Origin: Tubulanus polymorphus
Taxonomy: Eukaryota; Nemertea; Palaeonemertea; Tubulaniformes; Tubulanidae
Reading direction: 5' to 3'
DNA: 64,000 nt
NCBI RefSeq assembly: GCF_964204645.1
Contig: NC_134032.1
Span: 11,588,275 to 11,652,274 of the forward strand
In this document: piece by piece, positions 10,999-22,561 of the stretch
How the letters are laid out: the number at the start of each line of letters is the position of its first letter
Position numbering within the stretch: the stretch's first letter is position 1
Position numbers and translations under genes: made by a program
Notes under the pieces: generated by a model
The model's input: only the letters and a program-made list of their open reading frames with translations
Told to the model about the DNA's origin: nothing
The model's database searches: none

Positions 10999-11394
10999 CT
11001 GTGAGGGAAACTCCTTTAAACACGGCTAATTTTTCTTCATTCCATAGTATCCATAGTAGATCATGTAGATAGCGGATGAGTTATTCTGCCGGCGTAAGTT
11101 ACTCTCTGTCTGGCCCTGATTAACACCACAGATCCACCTCACACACAGGAGCCTAGCTAGCAATCCCAATAACCCACGGTCCTGAGTTTTGCCTCTTCAT
11201 AAAACCTCGTTTTCTCCTCGAAGCTTGCCGCCTACGCCGACCTGAGCGGCAACCAACAAAAAAAAATCATGGCCTGTTTAGACTAAAAATGAAGCTGAAG
11301 GAGGAAGTGTAGGTTGAACGGGCTAGTATAGAGCCCAACGCACACGCCACCGAAAAAACATTTTTTCCTCGTAAAAAAAAGTTTCCATGTTTTT

Positions 11395-12630
11395 AGCCCA
11401 CTTGGGACTTTAGTCCCAGCGGGCTATTGCGTTCACTTTTCGTCCGTCTGTTCGTCTGTCCGTAGATGGAATCCAGTTATTTTGGGAAGTTTTGAAGACA
11501 CTTCAAGGTAATGTCTTGATATTTGGGTTACACATGTATCTACCCTAGACATATCTTCAGCCCAAAAACTGGCCCTGTCAGAATCAAGATGGCCGACTGG
11601 CAGCCATTGTTGTTCAACAAAATCTGCACTTTTTACACATTTTTGAACTTTTTGAGGGACATTTTGAAGACGCTTTGATCAATTACCTTGATCTTTCGGA
11701 TATATGTGAACCCCCCCAGGGCCCATCAACATAACAAAAATTGGGTCGGTCGGACTCAAGATGGCCGTCCTATGACCTTTTTAGTGCCCAAAAATGTTAA
11801 TTTTGGCCCAAATTCTGAGTCCTGTAGCTTCCTACTGGTTTGCCATTTCTCATTGCAATTTGTGATGGGTATTCTTTGGAAAGGGATGTTTTATACCTGA
11901 GACAGGTATTTTTCATCAGCCATTTATGACGCAATTGGCGGCCATCTTGGTGTCAGCAGTACTCATTCGTAAGTGGGAAAAAGTTTTTCCACATTATATT
12001 GATACCTAAGCGTATTTTGCTACCACAATCAATAAGAAAGTTGTAGCTCATAACGTGTTCTATGATTGTGGTGAGTTTCAAGGTAATAGGATTTCGTATG
12101 TGGCCAACAGGGGGCGTTGAATTATACAATATCTTAGCATTTCTTTATTATATTCGTATCAATGCATATTTTGTAACCACAATCAAAAGTTGTAGCTCAT
12201 GACATCATCTATGATTGTTGCGAGTTTTAAGGACATAAGTTTTTCTATATGGTCACCAGGGGGCGTTGAATAGTAGAATAACTTAGTATTTCCTTATTAT
12301 ATTGGTACCTAGGCATATTTTGTTACCATGATCAATTGCAAAGTTGTAGTTCGTGACATATTCTATGATTGTGGTGAGTTTTGAGGTCATTGGGTTTTGA
12401 ATATGGTCACCAGGGGGCGTTGAATAGTAGAATGGCTTAGTATTTCCATATTAAATTGGTAACGAGGCATATTTTGTTATCACAATCAATTACAAAATCG
12501 TAGCTGCTAACATGTTCTATGATTGTGGTGAGTTTCAAGGTCATTGGATTCTGTATATGGTCACCAGGGGGCGTTGAATATTGAAATTGTTAGATTGTTG
12601 AGCATTTGAAACCACTTCCCAAGTGGGCAT
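11395..12630. mobile_element. Inverted-repeat element (AGCCCACTTGGGA) with internal tandem array
   Basis: The outer ends AGCCCACTTGGGA and TTCCCAAGTGGGCAT are inverted copies. After a GTCCGTCTGTTCGTCTGTCCG stretch come copies of AAGTTTTGAAGACRCTT and then the ~150-bp tandem array at 11975. A short fragment of the family recurs at 45306-45400. No transposase frame is visible. Confidence 0.6.
11975..12590. repeat. Four ~150-bp tandem repeats, each with a CTCF-like motif
   Basis: Each unit carries TCTATGATTGTGGTGAGTTT and then CACCAGGGGGCGTTGAA (first copy CAACAGGGGGCG). The motifs start near 12104, 12253, 12407 and 12561, spacing 149, 154 and 154. The core matches the bilaterian CTCF consensus, but the repeat sits in a mobile element. 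Confidence 0.75.
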
Positions 12631-13010
12631 GGTGTCCCTGGACCCCCTAGTTTGTTATGCCGTGTGCGGGGGAGGCAAAACACAAAAGCCAAACTGAAAA
12701 AACATTTGCATTGGGCTTAACCAAGGGTTGGAATCAAAATTAAACAAAATAGTCCTAGCGGTCTTTCAGCAGTCCTTCAAATTTAGTGTCCAGAGGCTTA
12801 GCGTCAGGTTTATTAGATTTAAAGTTAAGGGTTAAGTTATGCATCATTCATGATAGGGTGCTATAAAGTGAAAAAAGTATGGCGCAAAAGAAGCAGGTTG
12901 GCTCAGGTGGTAACTACGCTTGCATGTTCTAGCCCCATAATGGATTATGCACCCGAGTGCGAGAGATTTTAGAACTTCAAAAAGCTTAACTCAATTCTTT
13001 CAATTTTCAG
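12631..13010 (+). other. 5' flank or first-intron end of gene C
   Basis: No gene. A short tRNA-like A-box (GGTTGGCTCAGGTGGTAAC) is at about 12896 without a matching B-box. It ends with the polypyrimidine acceptor TTCTTTCAATTTTCAG at 13010. Confidence 0.4.
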
Positions 13011-13032
13011 AAGTAAGAGAAGTGATGTCAAA

Positions 13033-13180
13033 ATGTTGCTGTTGGAAGGTGTCGAGGTGCACGTACGCGAGGATGCATTTAAAAGTTGTCTGCGTCGACA
13101 CATGGATTGGTTAGATGAATTAGTTATTGATGCTGATGATAATACCTGGTTTAGATGGATGTCTCAACGTCAAACTAAAG
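13033..13180 (+). CDS. N-terminal module exon, gene C
   Basis: Acceptor CAATTTTCAG ends at 13010. ATG at 13033 starts 49 codons plus one base, and the donor is AAAG|GTTTGT. The sequence is the array consensus except Arg to Gln at residue 46. Features: a hydrophobic start (MLLLEGVEVHV), a charged stretch around DAFKSCLRRHMDWLDEL, then acidic IDADD and the Trp pair in TWFRWM. No known effector domain is recognised. By position it should serve as KRAB, ZAD or BTB do in other ZF families. This start is chosen because it is the first ATG after the acceptor in all six copies. Confidence 0.8.
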
Positions 13181-13469
13181 GTTTGTCTTTAGGAACAAGA
13201 CCTCAAATTCAACAATTTTGGTCGTAAAGGGAAATGGTAGGATGGAAGGGGTTAAATTATGAGGCAGGGCTACTGGGTTACTAAACCAGGTGAACTCTTG
13301 AATAAATGTGGGATGAAAATTGGCTAAATCTTGCATATTAACTAATGAAATTATACCTTCTGAAACCATAGAACTGAATGATTAAGGACTTAAAGATGTA
13401 AACTAGGTTGAATTAGTCTAAATACTGATAAGTTCCCTTAAGACATTTTGTTATCTATTGTGTTTGCAG

Positions 13470-14477
13470 ATCAGAGCCTTCAAACTCATCAAATGTCCGG
13501 AGATGGAAGCGAAACGCTCGATGCCAATCAACCAAAAACGGGACAAAAAAGACGATTTGAAGTTCAAAGCCGAACAAGAACTGTCGCTCAGAACGTTTTA
13601 AAAGCTGTGAAATGTGGCAGAAGAGGTGCAGCTGTACCGGGGGCGTTACCGCAGCAACGAGTTCAACAATCGCAAACAGTGACGGCCGGCAGTAGTAATT
13701 TTAATACTCAGTTTCAACAACAGAGGACGCCATCACGTACTAGACAATTAACGCGTGTCAAACCAGCTCCATCTGGTGGTGAATCACCCAGAATATTGTT
13801 ACAATCGGAAATCAACTTGAAACCATCGGTTACCAACGTCGTATCGCAGCAACAATTGAATGAATCGGAGAATGTTGTGTCATCCATAGCAACAGCTCCG
13901 GTCAGCTCAGAATCAGCGGAAACCGTCAATTTCACGGTTCTAGATTCAAACGGTTGTGAAATTTTATCAAGCGTTGATATTGAATCAACTTTAGAAAGTA
14001 TTAAGAATGCAGAGGAGGAATCGGATGATTCTATGATTCCGGATGATTCAAACGATGCAGCATCGACGAATAAAAATGAAACTAACGTCGAACAGCCGAG
14101 TGGAAGTGGATTATCGACACCCCCGCTCCCGGCAGTATCCAGCTGCGATTACAAGTTAGAACAATTAGAATCGATCGTAAGTTCATCTCCGTCGTTTGAA
14201 CAATTTGAACTATTTAGTGGCGCCGCCAATCCCGAAAAAGTGGAACTAAAATACAGTGAACAATTAACTGATACGAATGCCGCTGATATCAATACGCTTC
14301 CGGTCCAACAATCACATCATCACCAAGGTTATGGCAGCATTAAAAATGAACCAATGAAAATAGAACCGGTTGAAATATCGTCAGGAAGCGACAATGACGA
14401 AGATTATTCAACTCAACAGATCGTACAACAACAACATGATCCACAACCGGGAACAAGTGGAGCTTTTGATCAGTCAG
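13470..14477 (+). CDS. Linker exon, gene C (335 residues, intact)
   Basis: Acceptor GTTTGCAG at 13469, donor TCAG|GTAGGTGT at 14477, 1008 nt, phase 1 at both ends. The first codon is completed as GAT. In order: QMSGDGSE start, basic GQKRRFEVQSRTRT and a KAVKCGRRG cluster (nuclear-localisation-like), PGALPQQR, a long Ser/Thr/Pro/Gln-rich disordered region with EIxSTLESIKNAEEES, STPPLP, and at the end IKNEPMKIEPVEISSGSD then DYSTQQIVQQQHDPQPGTSG. MKIE resembles a sumoylation site, and VEISSGSD followed by acids resembles a SUMO-interaction motif. It probably tethers the N module to the fingers and recruits partners. Confidence 0.85.
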
Positions 14478-15166
14478 GTAGGTGTTAACAGTGATATTAT
14501 CTACTCACTTGACTAGTTTTAAAAACCACATTTGTTCAAAAAGCAAGCATCTCGATTAGTTTGCCATCAATCCAGTTTTACTTTGAAAGTTGTTTGCATT
14601 TTTTTGGCGAGTTGAATTTCTTTTTGATTTTGAAAAAATATCCATCAATTGTTTGACATTACAAGTTGTTTTTAATTTTTGTGGATCTGTGGTTTTTAGA
14701 AGTTCGTCTAGCAGCAGGCAGTAAACAAGATTTAAATTGAATAGATAATTTTGTAATTTTTCATCAGTGTTTTTGTTCGTTGTCAATCAATTTTGGCTGC
14801 CTGATTATTAATACTTCAGTCAAAATTGTAAATTGAAACCTTTTTAAATTGAAAAACTAGGCCAAAAAATGTTTTTCAAAGCTGGGACCACTAATGTTTT
14901 TATTTCAGGCAACCTTTTAAGTAACTGTATTTATGTTACATGACTATCCTTATATTTGACTCCTGCTGCAAATAACTGGTCTAATTGATGGGTTTTTCGA
15001 AGGATTTGGAATATCCTCTTTTTCTCATCAAACTTTTTGTTCAGGTTTTATCCGCTTGAAAGTGTCCCTTGTTCGTGTCTTTGAGGCATTTTTCTGCCTC
15101 CCCCTTTCGCACGAAACGTCATTATTTGAACGCTCGCGTATCATCGGTTCTCATGGCTCTTTGCAG
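14478..15166 (+). other. Intron after gene C linker
   Basis: Starts with sequence shared by genes B, D and E (TTTTAAAAACCACATTTGTTC). I see no gene in it. Confidence 0.5.
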
Positions 15167-15450
15167 GTGGCGCTTTCACCGATAAGCCATGGGAACCGAC
15201 CGCTTCCAGAATGCGGTGGCCGATCATCAACCGTAAAAATACCGCGTCACAACAAAAAGCCAAGTGGATCGGGAAATATCACCTTGCATTCGGTACTGCA
15301 AAAGTAGCTCGGCCTAGTGGCAAATCCAAAAAATATAAATGTCGGTTTTGGGAGATACATTTTTAAGGATTCATCGCTTGCACACCGGTGAACGCCCGTT
15401 TAAATGTCTGATGTGCAAGTTGAGATTCACGAAATTATTCTCCTCAAACG
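15167..15450 (+). pseudogene. Decayed two-finger exon, gene C (type of 54923)
   Basis: The acceptor TTCTCATGGCTCTTTGCAG is intact and phase 1. The lead is open, but in finger 1 the second Cys is Trp (YKCRFWEIH) and a stop follows. GGATTCATCGCTTGCACACC and TGTCTGATGTGCAAG remain as fragments of the finger 1 end and finger 2. The intact relative is the gene G exon at 54923. Confidence 0.7.
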
Positions 15451-15534
15451 AAAAGGATTGATTGTCATGAGACTCGGATGCCATCTATTAATCATTACTG
15501 AAATTATAACGAAGGCTCTCGTGGCTCTTTACAG

Positions 15535-15947
15535 ATAGCCGGGTCTCCGCATCACCTCCATGGGAACCGCTGCAATATGAAGGAGTTACAATCGAAGGGA
15601 GTCTTTCTCGTAGCAACGGCTTCAGGTCTAAGTCTCAGTCGAAACCGATGACTGGTGGCGCCACCGGTGGTGATAGTATGAAATATAAATGTCAGCTTTG
15701 CCGTAAGGGATTTATTCGACCGTCAGATCGTACGCAACACGAGCGAATTCACATCGGTTACAAACCGTTTAAATGTCCTACATGCGAACGAGGATTCAAG
15801 CGGAAAGCTCACTGTGACCTGCACATCAAACGCATTCATACCAACGACAGACCGTTTAAATGTCAGTTTTGCGAAAAAGCGTACGCTTCAATCGGAGAAA
15901 AAAACCAACACGTGCGAATACACGCTGGTGGCGAAACGCTGTTCTAA
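15535..15947 (+). CDS. Three-finger C2H2 exon, gene C, shortened by a stop codon
   Basis: Acceptor GGCTCTTTACAG ends at 15534 and two bases (AT) complete a phase-1 codon. About 36 residues of lead, then a Gly-rich TGGATGGDS, then CQLC H-x3-H, CPTC H-x4-H and CQFC H-x3-H. A TAA at 15945-15947 stands where paralogues have AAA in the linker motif KPFKC. The next finger (CPTCGKCFN...HMARVH) stays in frame for another 90 nt, followed by a second stop. So a single nonsense change removed finger 4. A protein ending after three fingers is still possible. A more decayed copy is at 28735. AATAAA is at 16431. Confidence 0.65.
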
Positions 15948-16039
15948 TGTCCGACGTGCGGGAAATGTTTCAATAAGAAAGGAAACTGTAAATCGCACAT
16001 GGCACGCGTTCATACTGATAAAAATACGTTTAAATGTTA

Positions 16040-16290
16040 AGCCTAGTCTACATCGACACTCGATTGGAGACAACTAGTTGCCGGGCAGTTGTCGGCGCAT
16101 GAGAGGAACTAGCTGGACTCAGTTCCACAGTCGTGAGTTAGAGTTAACTTGGAGTTAAAGTAAGTTCATTTTCAATGAGTTAACCCAGAGTCAAATCTTA
16201 ACTCAGAACTGTGGAACTGGGCCCTGGATACAATCAGTCGCTTGAATTTATCGACGTATGCTGCTAGCTAACGACCAGTTGCAGCCGGAT
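16040..16290. mobile_element. Repeat AGCCTAGTCTACATCGACAC with nested MITE
   Basis: A second copy at 16490-16640 shares GATTGGAGACAACTAGTTGC and GATACAATCAGTYGCTTGAA. Comparing the two reveals a 108-bp insert at 16117-16224 flanked by TGG (16114-16116, 16225-16227). The insert ends are CAGTTCCACAG and CTGTGGAACTG. The same MITE family is at 40522. Confidence 0.65.
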
Positions 16291-16430
16291 CAAATTGTAA
16301 ATGACTCATGAAACGTTTCATATGTTTCATTTGGTTAAATGGAGATGTTCAGTAATTTCGTAGTTCTGCTTCATAGATGAGTTTTTATGCCCTGGTACCA
16401 AAACTGTGGAGGTATTTTCTGACATATACA

Positions 16431-16436
16431 AATAAA
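16431..16436 (+). terminator. Poly(A) signal AATAAA
   Basis: About 480 nt after the stop of the exon at 15535. Confidence 0.4.
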
Positions 16437-16489
16437 TGATTGACTACAATTAAACTGTAAGTAAGTGGTTATATTTTGGGTTCTTAAAG

Positions 16490-16640
16490 CCTAGCCTACA
16501 TTGACACTGCGATTGGAGACAACTAGTTGCCGGGCAGTTTTCGGCCCATGAGAGCAACTGGCTGGATACAATCAGTTGCTTGAATTTGTCGATGTTAGCG
16601 AGCTTATGACTGGTTAGCGTCCATCTATCTCCAGTTCCAC
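16490..16640. repeat. Second copy of the AGCCTAG...TTGACACTG repeat
   Basis: It carries the uninterrupted version of the nested-MITE target (GGCTGGATACAATCAG). A related inverted end (CAACTAGTTGTCTCCTGTCG) is near 17871. Confidence 0.55.
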
Positions 16641-17271
16641 CCAGTTGCTCATGTTCTATTTTTTGACGCCTTATAAAACGTTACCATTATGAAACCTAAA
16701 CAATGCTAACCATTCAGCGTCATTTTACAAACGACAGCCGTAAATCGATGTGCAAAACGTCACAGGTTTATGTGTACACAAACAAGCTATCTGGCAAAAT
16801 ATTATTGACATAGATGTAGGATGGCTTCCTGTGATTATATAATGACCTATATTTGAACGTCGAAATGTTATATTGCATTGAATATCATTAGAAGACGTAT
16901 TGTAATAGTAAAGGATGTATGATTATATCAGAAGCGGCAGGCATAAATAGAAATGATAAGTAAATCGGATTATTCGGTTAAATGGCGGATGTATACACGA
17001 TGCGGAAGTCTGATATAAAAGTCAGACCCTGACGTGGGCATGCCGGTGGAATGACGAAGCTATCTACGATGTGTGTAGGGCAAGCGTGAATTTCATCAGC
17101 GGCTACAAGCGGTCAATATGAAAATGTGTAAACATATAATTTCAATATTCAAACGTTTTAGAAAATATGTTTGATATTAGGAGTATGCAAGTTTCGTGAA
17201 ATTAGCATTTTATAATAGCATAGCTGTCATATACGGCTCCGTGTCCTCTGATGGCATGTGTATTAGGTGAC

Positions 17272-17480
17272 AATTCAATTCAATTCTTTATTGATCCTTA
17301 TTACATTGAAATTCCGGGATAAAATTCCCAAATTCAATAAATACAAATTTTAAAATAAATTAATACAACATACATGACACATGGGTAATTCATACAGAAC
17401 AACATAAGCATGTTATTTTAAATGACAATGTCTACTTCAACCCACCCAGACTCAAGACTCTAGGATATCGAGTGACAGCC
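17272..17480 (-). mobile_element. Possible retroelement 3' end, minus strand
   Basis: TTCAATTCTTTATTGATCC followed by A/T-rich sequence looks like the reverse complement of a retroelement 3' UTR with its poly(A) signal. No coding part is visible. The rest of 16640-18286 shows nothing I can name. Confidence 0.25.
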
Positions 17481-18286
17481 AAACCCGTGGCCCGGGCCGG
17501 CTGGCTAGGCCACACGATATGCTCGAAGTCATGATGAAGCAGACATCAGAAGAGCTCTTTCTTCATCCATGGAGGCAATGAAGTTGCAAACCAGCTTAGA
17601 GGCATAAGTAAATGAAGTCGGTCGCAAGTTCGCAATCTATTATTGAGAATTTTCAATAAAAAAATTTAAACCACTACTAGAGTCGAAGACCTGTATCATC
17701 TACCCAATCGCCAAATCTCATCATTCCCCAAATTTCTTAAAACTTCGATTTCAAATTTGCAATTCCACATTAGCTAAGCCCAGAAATTCTACATTTTTTC
17801 CCCAGGCGTCAAATAATTTTCTAAAATTAATTTTCTTGTTTCGATGTGCGCAAGGTACTCGCTCACTAGCAACTAGTTGTCTCCTGTCGCTTTGTCGTTG
17901 TATGCTTAGCTTTAAGGTTCACGATCAAGGTCCCTGAGAGCCAGTTTTCTTGGCTGTAACTCGCAAATGGCAGTCTGATTCCAAGAACATCTTTCACACT
18001 TATGAGCCGAAATTCATTTCAGTTTTGCAATCGGTAAATGCGTAGGTAGTTTTTACGATGAAAACGCTTTTCGGTAAAGATGAGTTTTTCCGACCAGTGT
18101 TTTGTCAGTAGCAATTTGTTACTCGAGAAAATATATTAAGACATCAGAATCTAAGATTGAGAACCAAGACGGACAATACTGACTATAGAGTTTATCTCTG
18201 CGTAGAGCGATGCGTATTAATCGGGATGCTCAAATTCTGTATGATAAGATGAAAATTAAAATCTAGACTCTGATGGCTATTTGCAG

Positions 18287-18858
18287 GTTTTGAGATCGGA
18301 CCGGCGCGGCATCTCGGAAAGGACGCATACAATCAAATGGGGAATGAGCAGAATATGTCGGGGACGGCGACGTCAGTTCCGGTTCCGGAAACGGTAGATC
18401 ACCAGCGCAGTACTCGCGAAAGACAGTGTTTGGCATCCAAAGATTTAAATTGGCACAATCGACGAATTCACACCGATGAAAAACCGTTCAAACGTCCGAC
18501 GTGTGAGCAACGTTTCAATGACGAATCAAGCTGCAGACGACACAGGAAATCATTTCATATCGATGAAAAACTGTTTAAGTGTCAGTTTTGCGATAAAAGC
18601 TTCGGTACTCGCGCGCAATTTATAAAACACAAGCGAATTCACACCGGCGAAAAACCGTATAAATGTCGTAAGTGCGAGCTACGATTCACGCAGAAAGGGA
18701 ACTGTAAACAGCACATGCTGGCGGTTCATAAGAATGAAAAACTGTTCGAATGTTCGACGTGCGGGCGACGTTTCAATCGAAAATATCACTGTAAACAGCA
18801 TATTGAACGCGTACATAACAACTCAATATCAATATCAAAGAAGACTTTCATTTTGTAA
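18287..18858 (+). CDS. C2H2 exon, gene C, three intact and two degenerate fingers
   Basis: Acceptor TGATGGCTATTTGCAG ends at 18286, phase 1. The lead (FEIGPARHLGKD..., SGTATSVPVPETVDH) matches the exons at 39 and 8313. Finger 1 has lost its second Cys (RQCLASKDLNWH). In finger 2 the first Cys is Arg (KRPTCEQRF). Fingers 3-5 are complete: CQFC H-x3-H with TGEKPYKC, CRKC H-x4-H and CSTC H-x4-H, ending ERVHNN plus a short tail to FIL. The open frame of 190 codons suggests it can still be used with reduced finger number. AATAAA is at 19565. Confidence 0.75.
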
Positions 18859-19236
18859 AATAAAGTTAGGGAATAATTCCATGGTACACTTATTTTGCCA
18901 CGAGCGAATTCCCCTCAGTGGGTATAGCACCTAGCCCCCTCCCCTTCCCCATGGTATAAATACCCCCCGGTAAATGCCCAAAAGGGTAAACGCCGGCCCC
19001 AGGTAAAAATCGCCCAAGTTCAGTTCTTCAAACTAAAGTATGAAAACCTAAATGAAAATACCATATTTATTTAGACTGTGATTATGCTTTTCATTGAAAT
19101 TCGTCTTGTGGTGACATATCATTGAAATATCTGTTTTTTGTTGTAATGGAAGCAAATCGTGCAGGTTCCAATGTATTCACAGTATTTTGGAGCCGGTCCA
19201 CAAGAACCTTAGTGTCTTATGTACCAAAGTACACTA

Positions 19237-19336
19237 GGGACCAGTTTTTGAGACTGATATTATCTTTAACCCGGGGATAACTCGATTCATTTTCAATTTA
19301 GGTAACCCCTGGGTTAAAGTTGATACCAGTCTATAT
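19237..19336. mobile_element. Foldback MITE, copy 2
   Basis: TTTTTGAGACTGATATTATC and AACCCGGGGATAACTCGATT face TAACCCCTGGGTTAAAG and ACCAGTCTATATAACC. It matches 4872-4985. Flanking CCTTAGTGTCTTATGTACC also recurs at 19855 and 43055, a further small repeat. Confidence 0.55.
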
Positions 19337-19564
19337 AACCGGCGCTAGGATCATAGAGCAGTGGAGATCACTGCGGGAACTACCACTTGCAGTACTGAGT
19401 GAATTCCACTTTTGAATTGAAATCATTACATTTTCAATATTGTTATTTCTCTATATATCAGCTCCTGTATTGTATGGAATATTTAATGCTTCAATTCGAT
19501 GGCTGTAAAATTATCGCAAAAAATTACACGTGTGAATGAATTGTTTCTTCGGTGAAGTTTAGAA

Positions 19565-19570
19565 AATAAA
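19565..19570 (+). terminator. Poly(A) signal AATAAA
   Basis: About 710 nt after the stop of the exon at 18287. Confidence 0.4.
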
Positions 19571-20186
19571 GCTTTTCTGTTTCATGAATAGTTGATGCGT
19601 TGTTCCATTCATTTTTGGCAGCTGAAATGACGACGTGATTCAAAAAGGTCCCGGCAACATAGTTAGAAAATATATGGTTTTGTCAAATAAACTTTCACTT
19701 TTATTACAACTCGAACCTATGGAAACCCTGAAGTGACGACATCTTGAGTTCATTAGTGAGTTAACAAAATACAAAAAAATTCAACAATGCGGACCCAGCG
19801 GGTACCCAAAAAAATGGTGCCTGGAAACTGTAAAACGGCTTATTCACCAAAAACCTTAGTGTCTAATGTACTACAGACTAAACGGATCGTAGAGCGGAGA
19901 TCACGGCAGGATCAACAACCACTTTCAACAAGACTGAGTCAATTTTGGGATAGATGATTTTATTTTCGCACAGAATTGACGAGACACTATAGTGAACACT
20001 AAACATTGTAATCTGAAATAGGAAGCACATGAAACGAATACCAAATATTTTATCCGACTTTTAAACGGAAACATTTTAATCTATGGAACGGAACATGTAT
20101 TGATTTCAACTTCTTGTAGAATCTCTGATATACCCTAAAATTCGCCATTGAAAATGCTGATGTAGAATTCTCACGACTCTTTGTAG

Positions 20187-20306
20187 ATGTTGGATATGGG
20201 GTAGGCCTACCATATGACTTACTGCCGATTGGTACGCCGAGTCGTCGTCTTCCCGGGAACATCGATGCCCATGAACAATCATGTGAAGGTTCTGATATCG
20301 AACCAG
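20187..20306 (+). CDS. Small symmetrical exon, gene C (40 residues, no finger)
   Basis: Acceptor CTCACGACTCTTTGTAG ends at 20186 and a donor CAG|GTAATG follows 20306. The 120 nt are open and phase 1 at both ends (DVGYGVGLPYDLLPIGTPSR...). The first residues match the lead of the large exons at 30351 and 31997 (VGYDVPRELLP, LPIG). Those exons continue into fingers, but this one reaches a donor and can be spliced to 20507 in frame. It may be a former terminal exon turned into an internal cassette, or a relic whose donor is chance. Confidence 0.5.
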
Positions 20307-20506
20307 GTAATGTACTTAGGTCTATTTTAATTTGTCTGGGGTCAATTTTTCTAGGATTTTGCTTAATTTTTTTTTTCTAGGATTTTGCTTAATTTTTTGA
20401 ATGCGCACCTCAAATTGGTCACGACCAGTAAAACTGCGCATTCCAAATGAACCATTGTGGTATTGAAAAATTTATAAATTTTTCCATTTTTCTGTGAATT
20501 TTTTAG

Positions 20507-20964
20507 ATGTCTCGCAGAAGAAATTCAGACCCACGAAGAATTCTACACCTGCAAAAAATGATCCAGCTTTAAGCGACCCAATCAACCGCGATGGTCCAAC
20601 CCGATTAAAACCACACGTTTGTACCGAGTGCAAAAAAGGTTTTGGGCACTTGGGCAGTTTAAATCGTCACCGAAAAACTGTTCACATGGGAGTTAAACAC
20701 GTTTGTACCGTGTGCAAAAAAAGTTTTACACAATCTGGATGGTTAAATGTTCACATGAAAACTGTTCACATGGGATTGAAACCTCATGTTTGTACCGTGT
20801 GCAAAAAAGGTTTCACACAAACCGGATGTTTAAATGTTCACATGAAAACCATTCACATGGGATTGAAACCTTATGTTTGTGCCTTGTGCAAAAAAAGTTT
20901 CAAGCAGGCTGCACATTTAAGAAATCACCTAATTACCATTCACAAGATTTCGAGTGGGTTGTGA
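20507..20964 (+). CDS. Four-finger C2H2 terminal exon, gene C
   Basis: The acceptor TTTTTTAG ends at 20506 and AT completes a phase-1 codon. After a lead of ~30 residues (VSQKKFRPTKNSTPAK..., DGPTR) come four fingers of C-x2-C-x12-H-x4-H: CTECKKGFGH, CTVCKKSFTQ, CTVCKKGFTQ and CALCKKSFKQ, joined by MGLKPHV-type linkers, with canonical Leu in the helices. It ends ISSGL. A fragment reading NVHMKTLHN in another frame follows at 20970-21008, a lost fifth finger end. The exon at 2047 is its paralogue, and gene G exons 57230 and 58038 share the FTQxGxLxxHL theme. AATAAA is at 21583. Confidence 0.8.
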
Positions 20965-20969
20965 ATTCA

Positions 20970-22560
20970 AATGTTCACATGAAAACCCTTCACAATATTC
21001 AGCAATAGTGACTTACACGTTGATTCCTTAAGGAGAAAATTGCTGTGATTTTTAGCTGCGCTGTAACTGAAAATAGACAGAGCTGTAAGGTTGGGGGATG
21101 AGCCAACGTCGTCCATCCTTCTGCCAGTCGTCCGGCATCAACTTGTCACATTTTTCTGCGTAACCGTATAAAGATTATGCTAGTCAGGGAATATGTTGAA
21201 AACTTTCGAATGACTTCTGGAAACTTACTTCGAAATGTTTACATTTGATACTTAAGAGAACTGAGTGCGTTTACATGACCTCATGTTCCTCTTGTTAATC
21301 CTATTAATTACAGTGGGACCTTGTCATAATGAACTCGGATACAACGATACATCGCATTAGTATTGAAATTCGTCCAAATGAGAAAATTCGATTAATTTCA
21401 TACTGGTTAAATGCACTATTGGGTTAACGAACATATTTTCTGGTCCTGTGAAGTTCGCTGTAACGAGGTTCCATTACCTTTCTGTAATTCAAACTTCTGA
21501 GAGTAAGACTCTGTCTACTGTCATATCAATAATGGTTATTTGTTGATAGCGTTTATGCGGGTTTTTTAATGAAAAAGTTGTAATAAACTGTATAGTATGT
21601 ATTGATCTTGAAAAATGTGTCTTGGTAAAGTATCATTGAAGCGTCAGTATCTTTCTGTGTAAAATTTGTAATGGAAAAAATCTCTGCAGTCTGAACCTGC
21701 AGCCCGGTCAGAGATTTGATGCTTTATCAAGATTCTTCACTAGTTTCTGTTGCGAGACATAGATAGTTTGTACGTGTAGCTTACTTCCATATTCTAAAGA
21801 GGAATATCGTAGTATTGGTAGATCTTAATGAGATACATGTAGCCTATTTAACAGTTGAGTTAAAATCATTTTATTTTCATCAAATATCATTGACTGTTCA
21901 ACTCACAATGCTGGAACCGGGTACATAGGGTGAGTTTTGATAATACAGAATTCATTTAACCTATTTCTCTATTTTAACTCTGTTAGATGTATTTTTGTAA
22001 TATATACATTTCTTAATTGTTGAATTCTATGCCTAAAAATGACACATGTAAATGAAATGTTTTTCAACGACGAGCTTTGAAAATATGGTTTTTATGATTC
22101 CATCAATTGTTGATGTATTTTTCTATTTATTTCACGCTGCTGGAAATGAGGATCATTGTCTCTAGCTTATGATCAAAGGAATGATTATCTCCAACCAAAC
22201 ATGGGATTTTGATGACAGGCTTTCATTGGTTCCTGAGCGGGGTACCGCCATCCCGGCATTCCATTCCATTCAGGTTGATCTCTGTCAATCAGTTGTCTCT
22301 TCTGATCTTTGGAAAATATCTGAAAGATTAACGTTACCGCGATACTAGCTACCCGACCTGTCGAGCTCTTACGTCAATTTCTATTTTAAATGGACGGACA
22401 TTTGGTAGCGTCAAAGCTTCAATTAAACTCAGAATTTCCCCTATTGGTGTCCAGTCATTGAGTAATTCAAAGAAGGTAGCGGTGAAATATAGCGGGTGTT
22501 TCAAAATATCATAAACAAACTGGCATATTTGTACTGTTTGTTTGCAAAAACTATGATTTG
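20970..22560. other. Intergenic stretch between genes C and D
   Basis: Besides the finger fragment to 21008 and AATAAA at 21583-21588, I see no gene or clear repeat. Confidence 0.4.
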
Positions 22561-22561
22561 C

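Noticed and set aside
12890-12975. tRNA or SINE head
   Set aside because: Only an A-box-like segment. No B-box at the right distance.
13033-13180. N module as a BTB, ZAD, KRAB or SCAN domain
   Set aside because: Too short for BTB or SCAN, no Cys pattern for ZAD and no KRAB motif order.
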